Positions 1-8,681 are shown, numbered from the stretch's first letter. The stretch: DNA of 64,000 bases from Dysgonomonas sp. PH5-45 (GCF_029893235.1 NZ_JARXWE010000003.1:62001-126000); one strand, 5' to 3'. The notes: generated from the letters alone by a model not told the origin. A program made the numbers and translations.

Positions 1-345
1 CGTATCGAAATCTTCGTGATCGGGGTCGGTACAATAAAGCTTCAACTTAGCTTTGAGCGGTACACTATACGTAAGCCCTCTTTCAATACATTCTTCTATT
101 GTATAACGAGGAGGGTCAATAAAATAATCTAAAAATTCAAGAACAAAGTTGTTGCGGGTATCCGCAATGGGGAAGTTTTCGGTGAAAACCTTGTAGAGGC
201 CTTCGTTTGTTCTTTTTTCAGGAGGGGTGTCAAGTTGTAAAAAATCTCGGAAAGATTTTAGCTGCACTTCCAAGAAATCCGGATAGTGGAGTGGATTTTT
301 TATTGAAGCAAAATTTATTCTTTGTGTATTTGTTGTTGAAGACAT
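1..345 (-). CDS. rpoB: RNA polymerase beta subunit, N-terminal part (cut by window edge)
   Basis: This is the start of the RNA polymerase beta subunit, the catalytic core subunit of transcription. The reverse strand opens with ATG at 343-345 and stays open for 115 codons to the window edge. The peptide contains [18 protein letters not shown] and then [19 protein letters not shown], the usual Bacteroidetes RpoB N-terminus (beta-1/protrusion region). It follows rplL, as in the standard rplKAJL-rpoBC order. The gap to rplL is 102 bp and holds an imperfect hairpin. The C-terminal part lies outside the window, so completeness cannot be judged. Confidence 0.95.
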   Translation of the reverse strand, partial: MSSTTNTQRINFASIKNPLHYPDFLEVQLKSFRDFLQLDTPPEKRTNEGLYKVFTENFPIADTRNNFVLEFLDYFIDPPRYTIEECIERGLTYSVPLKAKLKLYCTDPDHEDFDT

Positions 346-387
346 AAAACCTTAAATTTATTGAACTTATTACTTTTGACGCAAAAA

Positions 388-422
388 GGTTAAGAACCCT
401 CGTTTCTGGAAGGTTCCTAACC
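388..422 (-). promoter_or_regulatory. Hairpin between rplL and rpoB (possible attenuator)
   Basis: On the reverse strand GGTTAGGAACC and GGTTCTTAACC form a stem of 11 bp with one non-Watson-Crick position and a loop of 13 nt. It lies between the rplL stop and the rpoB start. Known rplL-rpoB junctions in enterobacteria carry an attenuator and processing site at this place. A similar role here is inference. No U-run follows, so it is not a strong terminator. Confidence 0.4.
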
Positions 423-447
423 AAATATCCTGATTTACAGGTTTGTA

Positions 448-822
448 TTATTTAAGTTCAACTTCAGCTCCAGCTTCTTCCAGTTGTTTTTTCAACGCGT
501 CAGCTTCGTCTTTTGCTACGCCTTTCTTCAAATCAGAAGGAGCGGCATCAACGATGTCTTTAGCTTCTTTCAAACCTAAACCTGTCAATTCTTTTACTGC
601 TTTAACAACAGCCAATTTGTTAGCACCAGCCGATTTCAAAATTACATCGAAAGATGATTTTTCTTCAGCAGCTTCAGCACCGCCGGCAGCGGGAGCAGCA
701 ACGGCAACAGCAGCAGCAGCTGGTTCGATACCGTATTCTGTTTTAAGAACTTCAGCAAGTTCGCTAACTTCTTTTACTGTTAAATTTACTAATGTTTCTG
801 CAATAGCTTTTACGTCTGCCAT
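448..822 (-). CDS. rplL: 50S ribosomal protein L7/L12
   Basis: This is the stalk protein of the large ribosomal subunit, which recruits and stimulates translational GTPases. At 124 residues it has normal length. The N-terminal dimerisation helix (residues 1-35) is followed by an Ala-rich hinge (about 36-52) and a C-terminal domain with [19 protein letters not shown] and the [10 protein letters not shown] helix that contacts EF-Tu and EF-G. It lies 44 bp after rplJ, whose product anchors L7/L12 dimers on the ribosome. The start ATG sits behind an A/T-rich leader with no clear Shine-Dalgarno site, as is usual in this phylum. Confidence 0.98.
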   Translation of the reverse strand: MADVKAIAETLVNLTVKEVSELAEVLKTEYGIEPAAAAVAVAAPAAGGAEAAEEKSSFDVILKSAGANKLAVVKAVKELTGLGLKEAKDIVDAAPSDLKKGVAKDEADALKKQLEEAGAEVELK

Positions 823-866
823 CTTGTTTATTTATTAAAATGTTAATTACTTTTTTTGTTTTTGTT

Positions 867-1379
867 TTATCTTTTTGATAGAGTTTCAAGCACTCCATGA
901 ATAGTATTGCCTCCTGATTGAAGTGAAGACATAACGTTCTTGATTGGTGATTGCAACAATCCGATAACATCGCCAATAAGCTCGTTTTTGCTCTTGATAT
1001 TAACCAAAGCAGGAAGATTGTTTGCTCCAACATAAAAGCTCTCCTGAACGTAGGCAGCTTTAAGCGAAGGCACACCTTCTTTTTTGTATTTATCAATCAG
1101 TTTAGCCGGTGCGTTTGCTACATTAGAGAACATGATAGCCGTATTGCCTTTCAAGGCAGGAGCCAACTCTGTATAATCGCCTTCCAGCGTTTCTAATGCT
1201 TTTTGCAACAATGTATTTTTTACTACCAACAACTTGATATCGCTCTTAAAGCATTCTGCTCTCAATTGACTTGTTTTCTCGGCATTAAGCGTTGCTATAT
1301 CAGTCAAATAAAAGTTATCGTAAGCTTTAATAGTTGTTGCGATAGTTTCTACGATCTGGCTTTTTTCTTCCTTTCTCAT
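867..1379 (-). CDS. rplJ: 50S ribosomal protein L10
   Basis: L10 forms the base of the L7/L12 stalk on 23S rRNA. The 170-residue protein starts MRKEEKSQIVETI. It has the RNA-binding N-terminal domain with LKGNTAIMFS around residues 77-86 and a C-terminal helix that binds L7/L12 dimers. It lies 22 bp downstream of rplA and 44 bp upstream of rplL. The short gap to rplA leaves no room for the long L10-binding leader known from E. coli, so autoregulation at this point would need another site. Confidence 0.97.
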   Translation of the reverse strand: MRKEEKSQIVETIATTIKAYDNFYLTDIATLNAEKTSQLRAECFKSDIKLLVVKNTLLQKALETLEGDYTELAPALKGNTAIMFSNVANAPAKLIDKYKKEGVPSLKAAYVQESFYVGANNLPALVNIKSKNELIGDVIGLLQSPIKNVMSSLQSGGNTIHGVLETLSKR

Positions 1380-1401
1380 AATTTTTTCTTAGCAATTAAA
1401 A

Positions 1402-2100
1402 TTAGATTTCGTCTACTGATTTAGGGTCGATTTTAATACCCGGACTCATAGTGCTCGAAAGAAATATACTCTTCACGTAGGTACCTTTAGCAGATGTTGG
1501 TTTCATTTTTATCAATGTAGAAACAAACTCTTTCGCGTTGTCTCTGATCTGATCGGCTGTGAAAGACACTTTACCTACCGATGTGTGAACGATACCCGTT
1601 TTGTCTACCTTAAAGTCTATTTTTCCCGATTTTACTTCGGTAACAGCTTTGGCAACATCCATGGTTACTGTTCCGCTTTTAGGGTTAGGCATCAAGCCTC
1701 TTGGTCCAAGAACACGTCCTAAAGCACCAATTTTACCCATTATGGCAGGTTGTGTAATAATAACATCTATATCTGTCCATCCTCCCTTTATCTTTTCGAT
1801 ATATTCGTCAAGACCAACGTAATCAGCTCCGGCTTCTTTAGCAGCAGCTTCTGCGTCGGGAGAACATAATACAAGAACTCTGACTTGCTTTCCTGTTCCG
1901 TGTGGCAGAGATACAACACCTCTCACCATTTGGTTAGCTTTACGTGGATCTACACCCAGACGTACGTCGATATCAACTGATGCGTCAAATTTGGTAGACG
2001 TAATCTCTTTAACCAAAGCAGATGCTTCTTTAAGAGTGTACGCTTTACCTGCTTCAATCTTACTGAAAGCTAACTTCTGATTTTTTGTAAGTTTACCCAT
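1402..2100 (-). CDS. rplA: 50S ribosomal protein L1
   Basis: L1 forms the mobile L1 stalk at the E site and in many bacteria represses its own rplKA mRNA. The 232-residue protein carries the family signature around [17 protein letters not shown] (about residues 137-153) and the second-domain motif [14 protein letters not shown]. It follows rplK by 18 bp, so the two are clearly cotranscribed. I could not recognise an L1-binding copy of its rRNA target in the rplK leader. Confidence 0.98.
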   Translation of the reverse strand: MGKLTKNQKLAFSKIEAGKAYTLKEASALVKEITSTKFDASVDIDVRLGVDPRKANQMVRGVVSLPHGTGKQVRVLVLCSPDAEAAAKEAGADYVGLDEYIEKIKGGWTDIDVIITQPAIMGKIGALGRVLGPRGLMPNPKSGTVTMDVAKAVTEVKSGKIDFKVDKTGIVHTSVGKVSFTADQIRDNAKEFVSTLIKMKPTSAKGTYVKSIFLSSTMSPGIKIDPKSVDEI

Positions 2101-2118
2101 TTTTCAATTGAAGTTTAA

Positions 2119-2562
2119 TTATTTAACATCGGGGAATGCCCCTTTTACAGTGATACCCATACTTCTGGCCGTTCCGGCTACCATTTTCATAGCAGACTCA
2201 ACAGTGAAACAGTTCAAGTCTGTCATCTTGTCTTCTGCGATAGCTTTAACCTGATCCCAAGTTATTTCTGCTACTTTTTTACGGTTAGGTTCGGCCGAGC
2301 CGCTTTTTTGCTTAGCGGCTTCAAGCAATTGGACTGCCACAGGAGGATTTTTTACTATAAAATCGAACGATTTATCAGCATAGTAAGTAATCACTACGGG
2401 CAAAACTTTTCCTGCTTTGTCTTGAGTTCTGGCATTAAATTGCTTGCAAAAATCCATTATGTTGATACCCTTAGAACCCAACGCAGGGCCTACGGGTGGA
2501 GATGGATTTGCTGCACCGCCTTTAATCTGTAATTTTAATTGTCCAGCAATTTCTTTAGCCAT
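2119..2562 (-). CDS. rplK: 50S ribosomal protein L11
   Basis: L11 binds the GTPase-associated region of 23S rRNA and takes part in factor binding and the stringent response. The 147-residue protein begins [20 protein letters not shown], then [19 protein letters not shown], both hallmark segments of the N-terminal domain. The C-terminal RNA-binding domain ends [13 protein letters not shown]. It lies 64 bp after nusG and 18 bp before rplA, in the conserved secE-nusG-rplKAJL order. Confidence 0.98.
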   Translation of the reverse strand: MAKEIAGQLKLQIKGGAANPSPPVGPALGSKGINIMDFCKQFNARTQDKAGKVLPVVITYYADKSFDFIVKNPPVAVQLLEAAKQKSGSAEPNRKKVAEITWDQVKAIAEDKMTDLNCFTVESAMKMVAGTARSMGITVKGAFPDVK

Positions 2563-2626
2563 TTTTGATTTTGATTTTTTAGTTCCTTGTTAAAATAACA
2601 TTCGGATACGAGTGCGTAACTAAAAT

Positions 2627-3169
2627 TTATTCTTTTTCAACTTGCAGATAGCCCAATTCGAGTGGTGTTTTACGACCAAAGATTTTGACCATCACTTTCA
2701 GTTTCTTCTTCTCAGAATTGACTTCTTCAATAACACCGGAGAATCCGGAGAAAGGACCTTGAGTCACTTTCACGTTTTCGCCTACAAGATATTGAACATC
2801 CATCTCTTCCTGCTGTTCGTCCAACTCGTCCATCGTGCCAAGAATCCGTTTCACCTCAGATTCTCTTAATGGTTGTGGGTTTGTCGCATCAGGCAAGAAT
2901 CCCGCCACATAGTTTATGTTACGGAGTTCATGCACAACTTCGCCCACCAAAGCGGCTTCTATCAACACATAACCGGGAAGGTAAGCTCTTTCTTTCAGAA
3001 CTTTTTTTCCGTTACGGACGATATAAGTCTTTTCGGTTGGAATAAGAACTTGCGAGATATACTTTCCCAAGTCGGATTTTTTCATTTCAGATTCAAGGTA
3101 TTCCTTGACCTTATTCTCTTTACCACTGACAGCACGCAAAACGTACCATTTCTTTTCGATTTCAGCCAT
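2627..3169 (-). CDS. nusG: Transcription termination/antitermination factor NusG
   Basis: NusG binds RNA polymerase and links it to Rho or the ribosome. The 180-residue protein has the NGN domain (residues about 6-115, starting KKWYVLRAVSGKENKVKEYL) and a C-terminal KOW domain (about 127-178, GENVKVTQGPFSGFSGVIEE). The genome-housekeeping position between secE and rplK marks it as the core NusG. It is not one of the UpxY-type NusG paralogues that control capsule operons in Bacteroides. It lies 15 bp after secE. Confidence 0.97.
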   Translation of the reverse strand: MAEIEKKWYVLRAVSGKENKVKEYLESEMKKSDLGKYISQVLIPTEKTYIVRNGKKVLKERAYLPGYVLIEAALVGEVVHELRNINYVAGFLPDATNPQPLRESEVKRILGTMDELDEQQEEMDVQYLVGENVKVTQGPFSGFSGVIEEVNSEKKKLKVMVKIFGRKTPLELGYLQVEKE

Positions 3170-3184
3170 TTGTTTAAAGAGTTA

Positions 3185-3373
3185 TTATAATCCGTAGAAA
3201 AGTTTAACCAACGTTTCGAACAGAGAATCTACACCCCAGATTATTAGCGCCATTATGATGGAAGCAATCATGACAACTACCGCACTGCTGGTTAGTTCTG
3301 AACGCGTTGGCCAAGAAACTTTATGAACAAGCTCGTTATAAGAATTCTTTATATAATTTGTAACTTTACTCAT
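3185..3373 (-). CDS. secE: Preprotein translocase subunit SecE
   Basis: SecE is the small essential subunit of the SecYEG channel in the inner membrane. The protein has 62 residues, the short one-helix form common outside enterobacteria. The amphipathic surface helix carries the conserved ELVHKVSWPTRSEL segment (about residues 14-27). One membrane helix follows (about 30-52). The gene sits between tRNA-Trp and nusG with a 15-bp gap to nusG. Confidence 0.95.
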   Translation of the reverse strand: MSKVTNYIKNSYNELVHKVSWPTRSELTSSAVVVMIASIIMALIIWGVDSLFETLVKLFYGL

Positions 3374-3392
3374 TGATTTGAAAGTTTTTTAG

Positions 3393-3466
3393 CACGGGTT
3401 GAGAGACTCGAACTCCCGACACCTGGTTTTGGAGACCAGTGCTCTACCAAACTGAGCTAAACCCGT
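3393..3466 (-). tRNA. trnW: tRNA-Trp (anticodon CCA)
   Basis: The reverse strand folds as a 74-nt cloverleaf with 7-bp acceptor stem ACGGGTT/AACCCGT and discriminator G. The anticodon loop CTCCAAA gives CCA, and the T arm contains GAGTTCGAGTC. The gene-encoded 3' end is CT, not CCA, so CCA must be added by the cca product. A tRNA-Trp between tuf and secE is a widely conserved arrangement. Confidence 0.97.
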
Positions 3467-3470
3467 ATAT

Positions 3471-3498
3471 AAAGCCGGCTATATCTCAAACCGGCTTT
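3471..3498 (-). terminator. Hairpin after tuf
   Basis: AAAGCCGG and CCGGCTTT form a perfect 8-bp stem with a 12-nt loop directly after tuf and before tRNA-Trp. It could lower read-through from the abundant tuf message into secE-nusG, or act as a processing site. The trailing sequence is only moderately U-rich. Confidence 0.55.
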
Positions 3499-3526
3499 GT
3501 TGATATTTTTCGTTGTCGTCAGAAAA

Positions 3527-4714
3527 TTACGACAAGATTTCTGTAATCTGACCAGCACCTACTGTACGTCCACCTTCGCGGATAGCGAAACGAAGACCTA
3601 CGTTACAAGCAACTGGGTAGATCAATTCTACTGTGATAGTTACGTTATCACCAGGCATTACCATGTCTGTTCCTTCTGGAAGAGAGATTTCGCCTGTTAC
3701 GTCCAACGTACGTAGGTAGAATTGAGGACGATATTTGTTGTGGAATGGAGTGTGACGTCCACCTTCTTCTTTTTTCAAGATATAAACCTCAGCTTTGAAT
3801 GTAGTGTGAGGAGTGATTTTACCTGGGTGGCAAATAACCATACCACGTTTGATTTCATCTTTATCGATACCACGAAGAAGAAGACCTACGTTGTCACCTG
3901 CTTGACCTTCGTCAAGAATCTTGCGGAACATTTCAACACCAGTTACAACTGATTTTTTGTTTTCCAAACCAAGACCGATGATTTGAACTTCTTCACCTGT
4001 TTTGATGATACCTGTTTCGATACGACCTGTTGCAACAGTACCACGACCTGTGATAGAGAACACGTCTTCAACTGGCATCAAGAATGGTTTATCAACATCG
4101 CGTGGAGGAAGTGGAATCCAAGTATCCACGTTGTTCATAAGTTCCATTACTTGTTCTTCCCATTTATCAACGCCATTCAAAGCACCAAGTGCCGAACCAC
4201 GGATAACAGGAGTATTGTCACCGTCGAATTCATAGAATGAAAGGAGCTCTCTCATTTCCATTTCAACCAACTCTAACATTTCTTCGTCGTCAACGATATC
4301 GCATTTATTCATAAACACAACCAAACGAGGAACGTTTACCTGACGTGCCAAAAGGATGTGCTCGCGAGTTTGAGGCATAGGACCATCTGTAGCAGCAACC
4401 ACGATGATAGCACCGTCCATCTGAGCAGCACCTGTTACCATGTTCTTTACGTAGTCGGCGTGACCCGGACAGTCTACGTGCGCATAGTGACGGTTAGCTG
4501 TTTCGTATTCTACGTGCGATGTATTGATTGTGATACCGCGTTCTTTTTCTTCAGGAGCGTTATCGATTTGATCGAATGATTTTACTTCTGAAAGACCTCT
4601 TTTAGCCAATACTGTAGTAATAGCCGCAGTAAGAGTTGTTTTACCGTGGTCTACGTGGCCAATTGTACCGATGTTAACGTGTGGTTTCGACCGGTTAAAA
4701 TGTTCTTTTGCCAT
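3527..4714 (-). CDS. tuf: Translation elongation factor Tu
   Basis: EF-Tu delivers aminoacyl-tRNA to the ribosome as a GTP complex. The 395-residue protein is full length. It carries G1 GHVDHGKT at residues 19-26, G3 DCPGH near 81 and G4 NKCD near 136, followed by the two beta-barrel domains. Final residues are [10 protein letters not shown] plus Ser. It is preceded by four tRNA genes (Thr, Tyr, Gly, Thr) and followed by tRNA-Trp, the same order as the E. coli tufB operon, so it is probably transcribed with the tRNAs. Confidence 0.98.
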   Translation of the reverse strand: MAKEHFNRSKPHVNIGTIGHVDHGKTTLTAAITTVLAKRGLSEVKSFDQIDNAPEEKERGITINTSHVEYETANRHYAHVDCPGHADYVKNMVTGAAQMDGAIIVVAATDGPMPQTREHILLARQVNVPRLVVFMNKCDIVDDEEMLELVEMEMRELLSFYEFDGDNTPVIRGSALGALNGVDKWEEQVMELMNNVDTWIPLPPRDVDKPFLMPVEDVFSITGRGTVATGRIETGIIKTGEEVQIIGLGLENKKSVVTGVEMFRKILDEGQAGDNVGLLLRGIDKDEIKRGMVICHPGKITPHTTFKAEVYILKKEEGGRHTPFHNKYRPQFYLRTLDVTGEISLPEGTDMVMPGDNVTITVELIYPVACNVGLRFAIREGGRTVGAGQITEILS

Positions 4715-4810
4715 AATAAAAAGTACTTATTAGTTAATGATTGCTATCGTTAATTTTGTCAGCTCACCGAGCTACTTACCTTATCGGCTTGTTTAAAAAT
4801 AAAAAATTAG

Positions 4811-4882
<72 letters not shown>

Positions 4883-4892
4883 TTGGTGTAAG

Positions 4893-4965
4893 AGCGGAAG
4901 ACGGGGGTCAAACCCGCGACCCTCAGCTTGGAAGGCTGATGCTCTATCAACTGAGCTACTTCCGC
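4893..4965 (-). tRNA. trnG: tRNA-Gly (anticodon TCC)
   Basis: This is a 73-nt cloverleaf with perfect 7-bp acceptor stem GCGGAAG/CTTCCGC. The anticodon loop CTTCCAA gives TCC. The T loop contains GGTTTGACC, that is TTTGA in place of the usual TTCGA. CCA is not encoded. It lies 10 bp upstream of tRNA-Thr(GGT). Confidence 0.95.
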
Positions 4966-4979
4966 AACTTTCATTTTGG

Positions 4980-5062
4980 TGGGCAGTGAAGGATTCGAAC
5001 CTCCGAAGACGTAAGTCAGCTGAGTTACAGTCAGCCCCAGTTGGCCACTTTGGTAACTGCCC
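4980..5062 (-). tRNA. trnY: tRNA-Tyr (anticodon GTA)
   Basis: This is an 83-nt class II tRNA with a long variable arm and acceptor stem GGGCAGT/ACTGCCC. The anticodon stem GCTGA/TCAGC encloses CTGTAAC, giving GTA. The 3' end reads ACC, so two of the three CCA bases are present by chance. It is the second gene of the four-tRNA cluster. Confidence 0.96.
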
Positions 5063-5080
5063 TTGCTTCCTTTAAGGTAG

Positions 5081-5154
5081 AGCCTCTTGTCGGATTCGAA
5101 CCAACGACCCCGAGATTACAAATCACGTGCTCTGGCCAACTGAGCTAAAGAGGC
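5081..5154 (-). tRNA. trnT2: tRNA-Thr (anticodon TGT)
   Basis: This is a 74-nt cloverleaf with perfect acceptor stem GCCTCTT/AAGAGGC. The anticodon loop TTTGTAA gives TGT. It is the first gene of the tRNA-tuf unit. A candidate promoter lies just upstream, next to the hpf terminator. Confidence 0.96.
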
Positions 5155-5161
5155 ATCAATA

Positions 5162-5198
5162 TAAAAAACATCGCCGTTTCCATATCAGAAGCGGCGAC
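5162..5198 (-). terminator. Rho-independent terminator after hpf
   Basis: On the reverse strand TCGCCG and CGGCGA (5171-5197) form a stem extended by CTTC/GAAA. It is followed by TG and a run of six T. It ends the rpsU-xerC-hpf unit just before the tRNA cluster. Confidence 0.75.
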
Positions 5199-5227
5199 AA
5201 AAATAGGTATTTTTTTTTATTTACAAA
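5198..5227 (-). promoter_or_regulatory. Candidate promoter of the tRNA-tuf unit
   Basis: The reverse strand carries TTTG, 18 nt, then TATTTTTG, matching the Bacteroidetes -33 and -7 boxes (spacing one base shorter than usual). Transcription would start inside the hpf terminator hairpin. The new transcript would then carry only half of that stem and not be terminated by it. Confidence 0.4.
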
Positions 5228-5245
5228 AACTTTGTAAGGTATTTT

Positions 5246-5545
5246 TTATTTTGCTTGAACTTTTTCTTTTCGCTTGATTAGCTGCTTTTCAAGAGCTTCA
5301 ACCGACATGTCGATTGCTTCCTCAAAAGTATCAGCTATTTTGCTGGCAAAAATATCTCCATTTTTTATATACAACTTAATCGAAGCATCCTTATTATTTG
5401 CCGATTCGGGTTTGGTAACCTTCAAAATCACATCCGCATCAATTATATCGTCTGAGTATTTTCCCAATTTCGATACTTTTTTATTTACAAATTCCTTTAG
5501 TTGTTCCGTTGCATCGAAATGAACAGATTGAATCCTGATATCCAT
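5246..5545 (-). CDS. hpf: Ribosome hibernation-promoting factor, short form
   Basis: This is a HPF/YfiA family protein that binds the 30S decoding region and silences ribosomes in stationary phase. It has 99 residues, the short form with only the S30AE fold: beta strands start MDIRIQSVHFDATEQLKEFV, and a basic C-terminus EKQLIKRKEKVQAK. It lacks the C-terminal dimerisation domain of long HPF. It follows the recombinase gene by 19 bp and ends at a clear terminator. Confidence 0.93.
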   Translation of the reverse strand: MDIRIQSVHFDATEQLKEFVNKKVSKLGKYSDDIIDADVILKVTKPESANNKDASIKLYIKNGDIFASKIADTFEEAIDMSVEALEKQLIKRKEKVQAK

Positions 5546-5564
5546 ATGATCCTCCTTACTTTTT

Positions 5565-6452
5565 TTAGGCTCTTGGATGAGCCTTGTTATAAATATTTTT
5601 TAATTCCTCGAACGAGGTGTGTGTGTAAACCTGAGTCGATGCCAAACTCGAATGCCCCAACAATTCTTTTACGGCATTCAGTTCAGCTCCATTATTAAGC
5701 ATCCCCGTTGCAAAAGAGTGCCTAAGCACATGAGGGTTTTTTTTCACTAACGATGGTATCCATTTCAGTTCGGCAGTTACCGCCCTATAAACAATCATCG
5801 GATAGAGTTGCCCTCCATCTTTCTTAACAAAGAACCAGCCCGATTGTTTTTCTATTTGAGTGTTTCTTTTCTCAAGATAATCCTCCAAACGTTGTTTGGT
5901 GTCCCGCCCAAAAGGTATAAGTCGCTGTTTATTACGTTTTCCTGTCACCCGAATCACGTTGGCCGAAAAATCGACATCCGTATCTTTCAGCCCTATCAGT
6001 TCCGCCCGCCGTATGCCTGTCATATAAAACAATTCGATTATTATTTTATTGCGCAGTTGTTCAAAGTCAGACTCATCTTCAGCGACTTCATCGAGCAAGG
6101 CATTCATATCCTTATCGCCCACAAACGAAGGCAAAGGCTGTTTTGCCTTAGGCCCCACAACCCGCCGCATAGGATTAGTCTCTATTTCGCCAATGCGAAG
6201 CAAATAACGGTAAAAGGACTTCAAGGAACTAAGCTTACGGTTAACGCTGCGTGCCGATATGCGTTGCTCCATCAAACAGACAATCCACCGGCGAACAACA
6301 TCGCCGTCAACATCCTTCATTCCGATGTCTTGACAATGCTCTTCAAGGAAGGTTTTGAACTGGACGAGGTCTGTAAAATAAGAAATCTCCGTATGAGAAG
6401 AATAGTTCTTTTCATGCCGGAGATATCTGATATATTTTTCGATTAACATCAT
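5565..6452 (-). CDS. xerC: Tyrosine recombinase, XerC type
   Basis: This is a tyrosine site-specific recombinase, probably the XerC/XerD partner that resolves chromosome dimers at dif. Residues 1-90 form the SAM-like core-binding domain. The catalytic domain shows the first Arg in MTGIRRAEL (about 154), then HVLRH (His241, Arg244), His267 in LLGHSS and the nucleophile Tyr276 in QVYTH. The order Arg-His-Arg-His-Tyr is complete. The length of 295 is typical. Its place in the rpsU-xerC-hpf unit, conserved in Bacteroidales, argues for a housekeeping role over a mobile integrase. Two adjacent ATG codons make the exact start uncertain by one residue. Confidence 0.9.
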   Translation of the reverse strand: MMLIEKYIRYLRHEKNYSSHTEISYFTDLVQFKTFLEEHCQDIGMKDVDGDVVRRWIVCLMEQRISARSVNRKLSSLKSFYRYLLRIGEIETNPMRRVVGPKAKQPLPSFVGDKDMNALLDEVAEDESDFEQLRNKIIIELFYMTGIRRAELIGLKDTDVDFSANVIRVTGKRNKQRLIPFGRDTKQRLEDYLEKRNTQIEKQSGWFFVKKDGGQLYPMIVYRAVTAELKWIPSLVKKNPHVLRHSFATGMLNNGAELNAVKELLGHSSLASTQVYTHTSFEELKNIYNKAHPRA

Positions 6453-6517
6453 ACCCAGTCAAACATTGCATTGTTTAGACGAAGTTACGAATTAATCATT
6501 AAAAAGCAAATTTAAAT

Positions 6518-6709
6518 TTACTCCTCTATTCCCCTCAATTTTTGAACGTAAACAGCGTGTATTCTTTGTTTTCTGTTCTCAACAGAAGGTTTAACAAACG
6601 CCTGACGTCTTCTTAGTTCTTTAACAACGCCTGTTTTTTCGTATTTTCTTTTGAATTTTTTAAGCGCTTTCTCTATGTTTTCGCCTTCTTTTACAGGTAC
6701 AATAATCAT
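6518..6709 (-). CDS. rpsU: 30S ribosomal protein S21
   Basis: S21 is a small, very basic protein near the 3' end of 16S rRNA that assists initiation. The 63-residue sequence starts MIIVPVKEGENIEKALKKFK, with the family's RRRQAFVKPSVENRKQ stretch. It is the first gene of a unit with xerC and hpf and lies 65 bp upstream of xerC. Confidence 0.96.
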   Translation of the reverse strand: MIIVPVKEGENIEKALKKFKRKYEKTGVVKELRRRQAFVKPSVENRKQRIHAVYVQKLRGIEE

Positions 6710-6977
6710 AATTTATTTATCGTTATTTTAAGTTATTTACAAAATCTTTGTATTGTTTGATATTTGGAAGATTTAAGTTGTTAATTGCATACAAAAATCC
6801 CGCAGGCTCTTCCTCAACCTACATTTGGATTCTCGTCTGGAATATATTAAACTATATTTTGTTTCTAATAAAGCAATTAACCTCCCTTCTTTTTCGGTCT
6901 GCAAAAATAGCACTAATTTATTTCAAAGCAATACTTTCAGCAAAAAAACTTCTATATTCAACAAAAATATTCTTTTA

Positions 6978-7165
6978 ACCCATAGTGCATTTAAAGAATT
7001 TATATCAAACAACTTATTATAAATATCTTATAGTATTTGTCCTTCTGAACAAAGTGAAGAATCTCTGTATTTTATTCAAGATCCTTCGTTACACTCAGGA
7101 TGACAAAATGGATAAATATTGTTTTTCAGACAATTAACTTTTATTCTCTAAAGACACAACAGGTT
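6978..7165 (+). mobile_element. MITE-like repeat, family 1, copy A
   Basis: This is a non-coding element of about 188 bp filling part of the 6710-7203 gap; I see nothing else in the rest of that gap. The ends are inverted: ACCCATAGTGCATTTAAAGA on the left and, read inward on the other strand, AACCTGTTGTGTCTTTAGAG on the right. The core holds two arms, GTCCTTCTGAACAAAGTGAA and ATCCTTCGTTACACTCAGGA, that are imperfect inverted copies of each other. CTTTTA flanks both ends (6972-6977 and 7166-7171), which looks like a target duplication. Further copies lie near 14.9, 20.0 and 62.0 kb. Confidence 0.75.
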
Positions 7166-7203
7166 CTTTTATCATTATGTTACCGTAAAAGCAGAACCGC
7201 AGC

Positions 7204-7842
7204 TTATTTCCATTGGGTGATTTCATCAACCGAACAACGAACCGAATCTTTTCCCTGTTCGGCAGCCTTACCTATCGATATCAGCAATACAGGTATGTAA
7301 CGCTTGGTATCTACGCCTAATGCCTCAGACAACTCTTGTTTCTGATATCCCCCAATCGGATTGGTGTCGTATCCGTAAGCCTTGGCCGAGAGCATCAGTT
7401 GCATAGCTATAAATCCGCAATCGAGCATTATTCCATTTGTTGCCCTGTCGTCAGGGATACCGGTTTTATATTCCTTCATCATGGCTGCCATTTTTTCTTT
7501 CTGCTCAGGTGTCATTAATTTGTAATCGACATTTGCGGCCAATATCGGATCTATCGACAATTGGTTTTCCTTATCTCCAAAAATCGCTATTATAGCCGAC
7601 GATGTTTCGCATTGCAACTGGTTAAACATCATATGTGGCTTTATCAGAGCCTTACCCTCTTCGCTGTCTATAACCACAAACCGCCAGGGTTGCAGATTGA
7701 AAGACGAAGGCGCCGTCATTGCATCTTGTAAGATATTCTTCATTTCTTGGCGGCTTATTTTCACCGAAGGGTCGTATTTACGAATAGATACCCTTTCTTT
7801 CAGCAGTTCATTAGCTTGATTTACAATGTTTTTTATTTCCAT
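7204..7842 (-). CDS. Nitroreductase family protein
   Basis: This is an FMN-dependent NAD(P)H oxidoreductase of the nitroreductase superfamily; the substrate is unknown. The 212-residue protein has the FMN phosphate-binding segment ERVSIRKYDPSVKISRQEM near the N-terminus and APSSFNLQPWRFVVI (about 40-55). Near the C-terminus it has YDTNPIGGYQKQELSEALGV. I start at ATG 7842. A GTG nine codons earlier (7869) would add the atypical NLKTEKKK stretch. It stands alone and is divergent from the HAD hydrolase gene. Confidence 0.88.
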   Translation of the reverse strand: MEIKNIVNQANELLKERVSIRKYDPSVKISRQEMKNILQDAMTAPSSFNLQPWRFVVIDSEEGKALIKPHMMFNQLQCETSSAIIAIFGDKENQLSIDPILAANVDYKLMTPEQKEKMAAMMKEYKTGIPDDRATNGIMLDCGFIAMQLMLSAKAYGYDTNPIGGYQKQELSEALGVDTKRYIPVLLISIGKAAEQGKDSVRCSVDEITQWK

Positions 7843-8038
7843 CTTTTTCTTTTCTGTTTTTAGATTCACAATTTACCGTACCAAACATAGCAAAAGCAAG
7901 CTCAATTTATATTACGGCAAAGCATGAATTTAAAAACTTTTATCATTTCCATTTTATACGATACATCATTAACTCTGTGATAAAATAATCTGTAACTTCG
8001 CGGTTTATATAACAACAAGAATAAAACTGTAAGAAAAA

Positions 8039-8656
8039 ATGAAACCTATAAAAAATATTCTTTTCGATTTTGGCGGGGTTATTGTTGGCCTCAATAAAAA
8101 CAATGCCATAAAACGCTTCAAAGAAATAGGGGTGGCAAATATAGAAGATTACCTCAACGAATTCAGGCAAACAGGCATATTCCTTGCCTTGGAAGAAGGC
8201 AAACTCTCGCTCAATGAGTTTTACGCCGAACTGCAAAAACTTGCAGGCAGGGAAATATCTGAAGAGGATATGGACTCGGCATGGATGGCTTTCCTGACAG
8301 GTGTTGACGAATATAAGTTCCAGATGCTAAAGGATCTGCGCAAAAAGTATAATGTGTACCTGCTTAGCAATACCAATCCCGTTATTATGGGTTGGGCCGA
8401 ATCGTCACAGTTTTCGCCCACAGGCGAGCCTATTACGGCTTTCTTCGACAAATGCTATTATTCATTCAAGATAGGTGCGGCTAAGCCCGACAAAGAGATT
8501 TTTGAGTACGTGATCAGAGATTCAGGTATCAACCCCGAAGAGTCGTTGTTCCTCGATGACGGACCGGCTAACCTTGAGGCCGCAAAAACGTTTGGGCTAC
8601 AAACCTATCTGGCTAACCAAAACGAAGACCTGCGTAAGATTTTCGATTTAAACTAA
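8039..8656 (+). CDS. HAD-superfamily hydrolase (subfamily IA)
   Basis: This is a haloacid-dehalogenase-type phosphatase. The 205-residue protein shows motif I as ILFDFGGVIV (residues 7-16), with Gly where the second Asp of DxD usually stands. That is common in the YihX/epoxide-hydrolase-N-like clade. Motif II is LLSNTNP (about 104), motif III Lys lies in GAAKPDKEIF, and motif IV is LFLDDGPAN (about 177). An alpha-helical cap follows motif I. The substrate cannot be told; YihX-like enzymes act on sugar phosphates. It lies 25 bp before ribF on the same strand, so the two may be cotranscribed. Confidence 0.88.
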   Translation: MKPIKNILFDFGGVIVGLNKNNAIKRFKEIGVANIEDYLNEFRQTGIFLALEEGKLSLNEFYAELQKLAGREISEEDMDSAWMAFLTGVDEYKFQMLKDLRKKYNVYLLSNTNPVIMGWAESSQFSPTGEPITAFFDKCYYSFKIGAAKPDKEIFEYVIRDSGINPEESLFLDDGPANLEAAKTFGLQTYLANQNEDLRKIFDLN

Positions 8657-8681
8657 ACACACACTAAAATAAATAGTTGCC

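Noticed and set aside
443-838. Open frame of 131 codons opposite rplL, rich in Ala and Ser
   Set aside because: It is the antisense shadow of the Ala-rich rplL gene, without its own promoter or homology.
5565-6452. The tyrosine recombinase as an invertase driving the surface-protein cluster
   Set aside because: It sits in the conserved rpsU-xerC-hpf context, over 50 kb away, and I found no invertible promoter flanked by inverted sites in the cluster.
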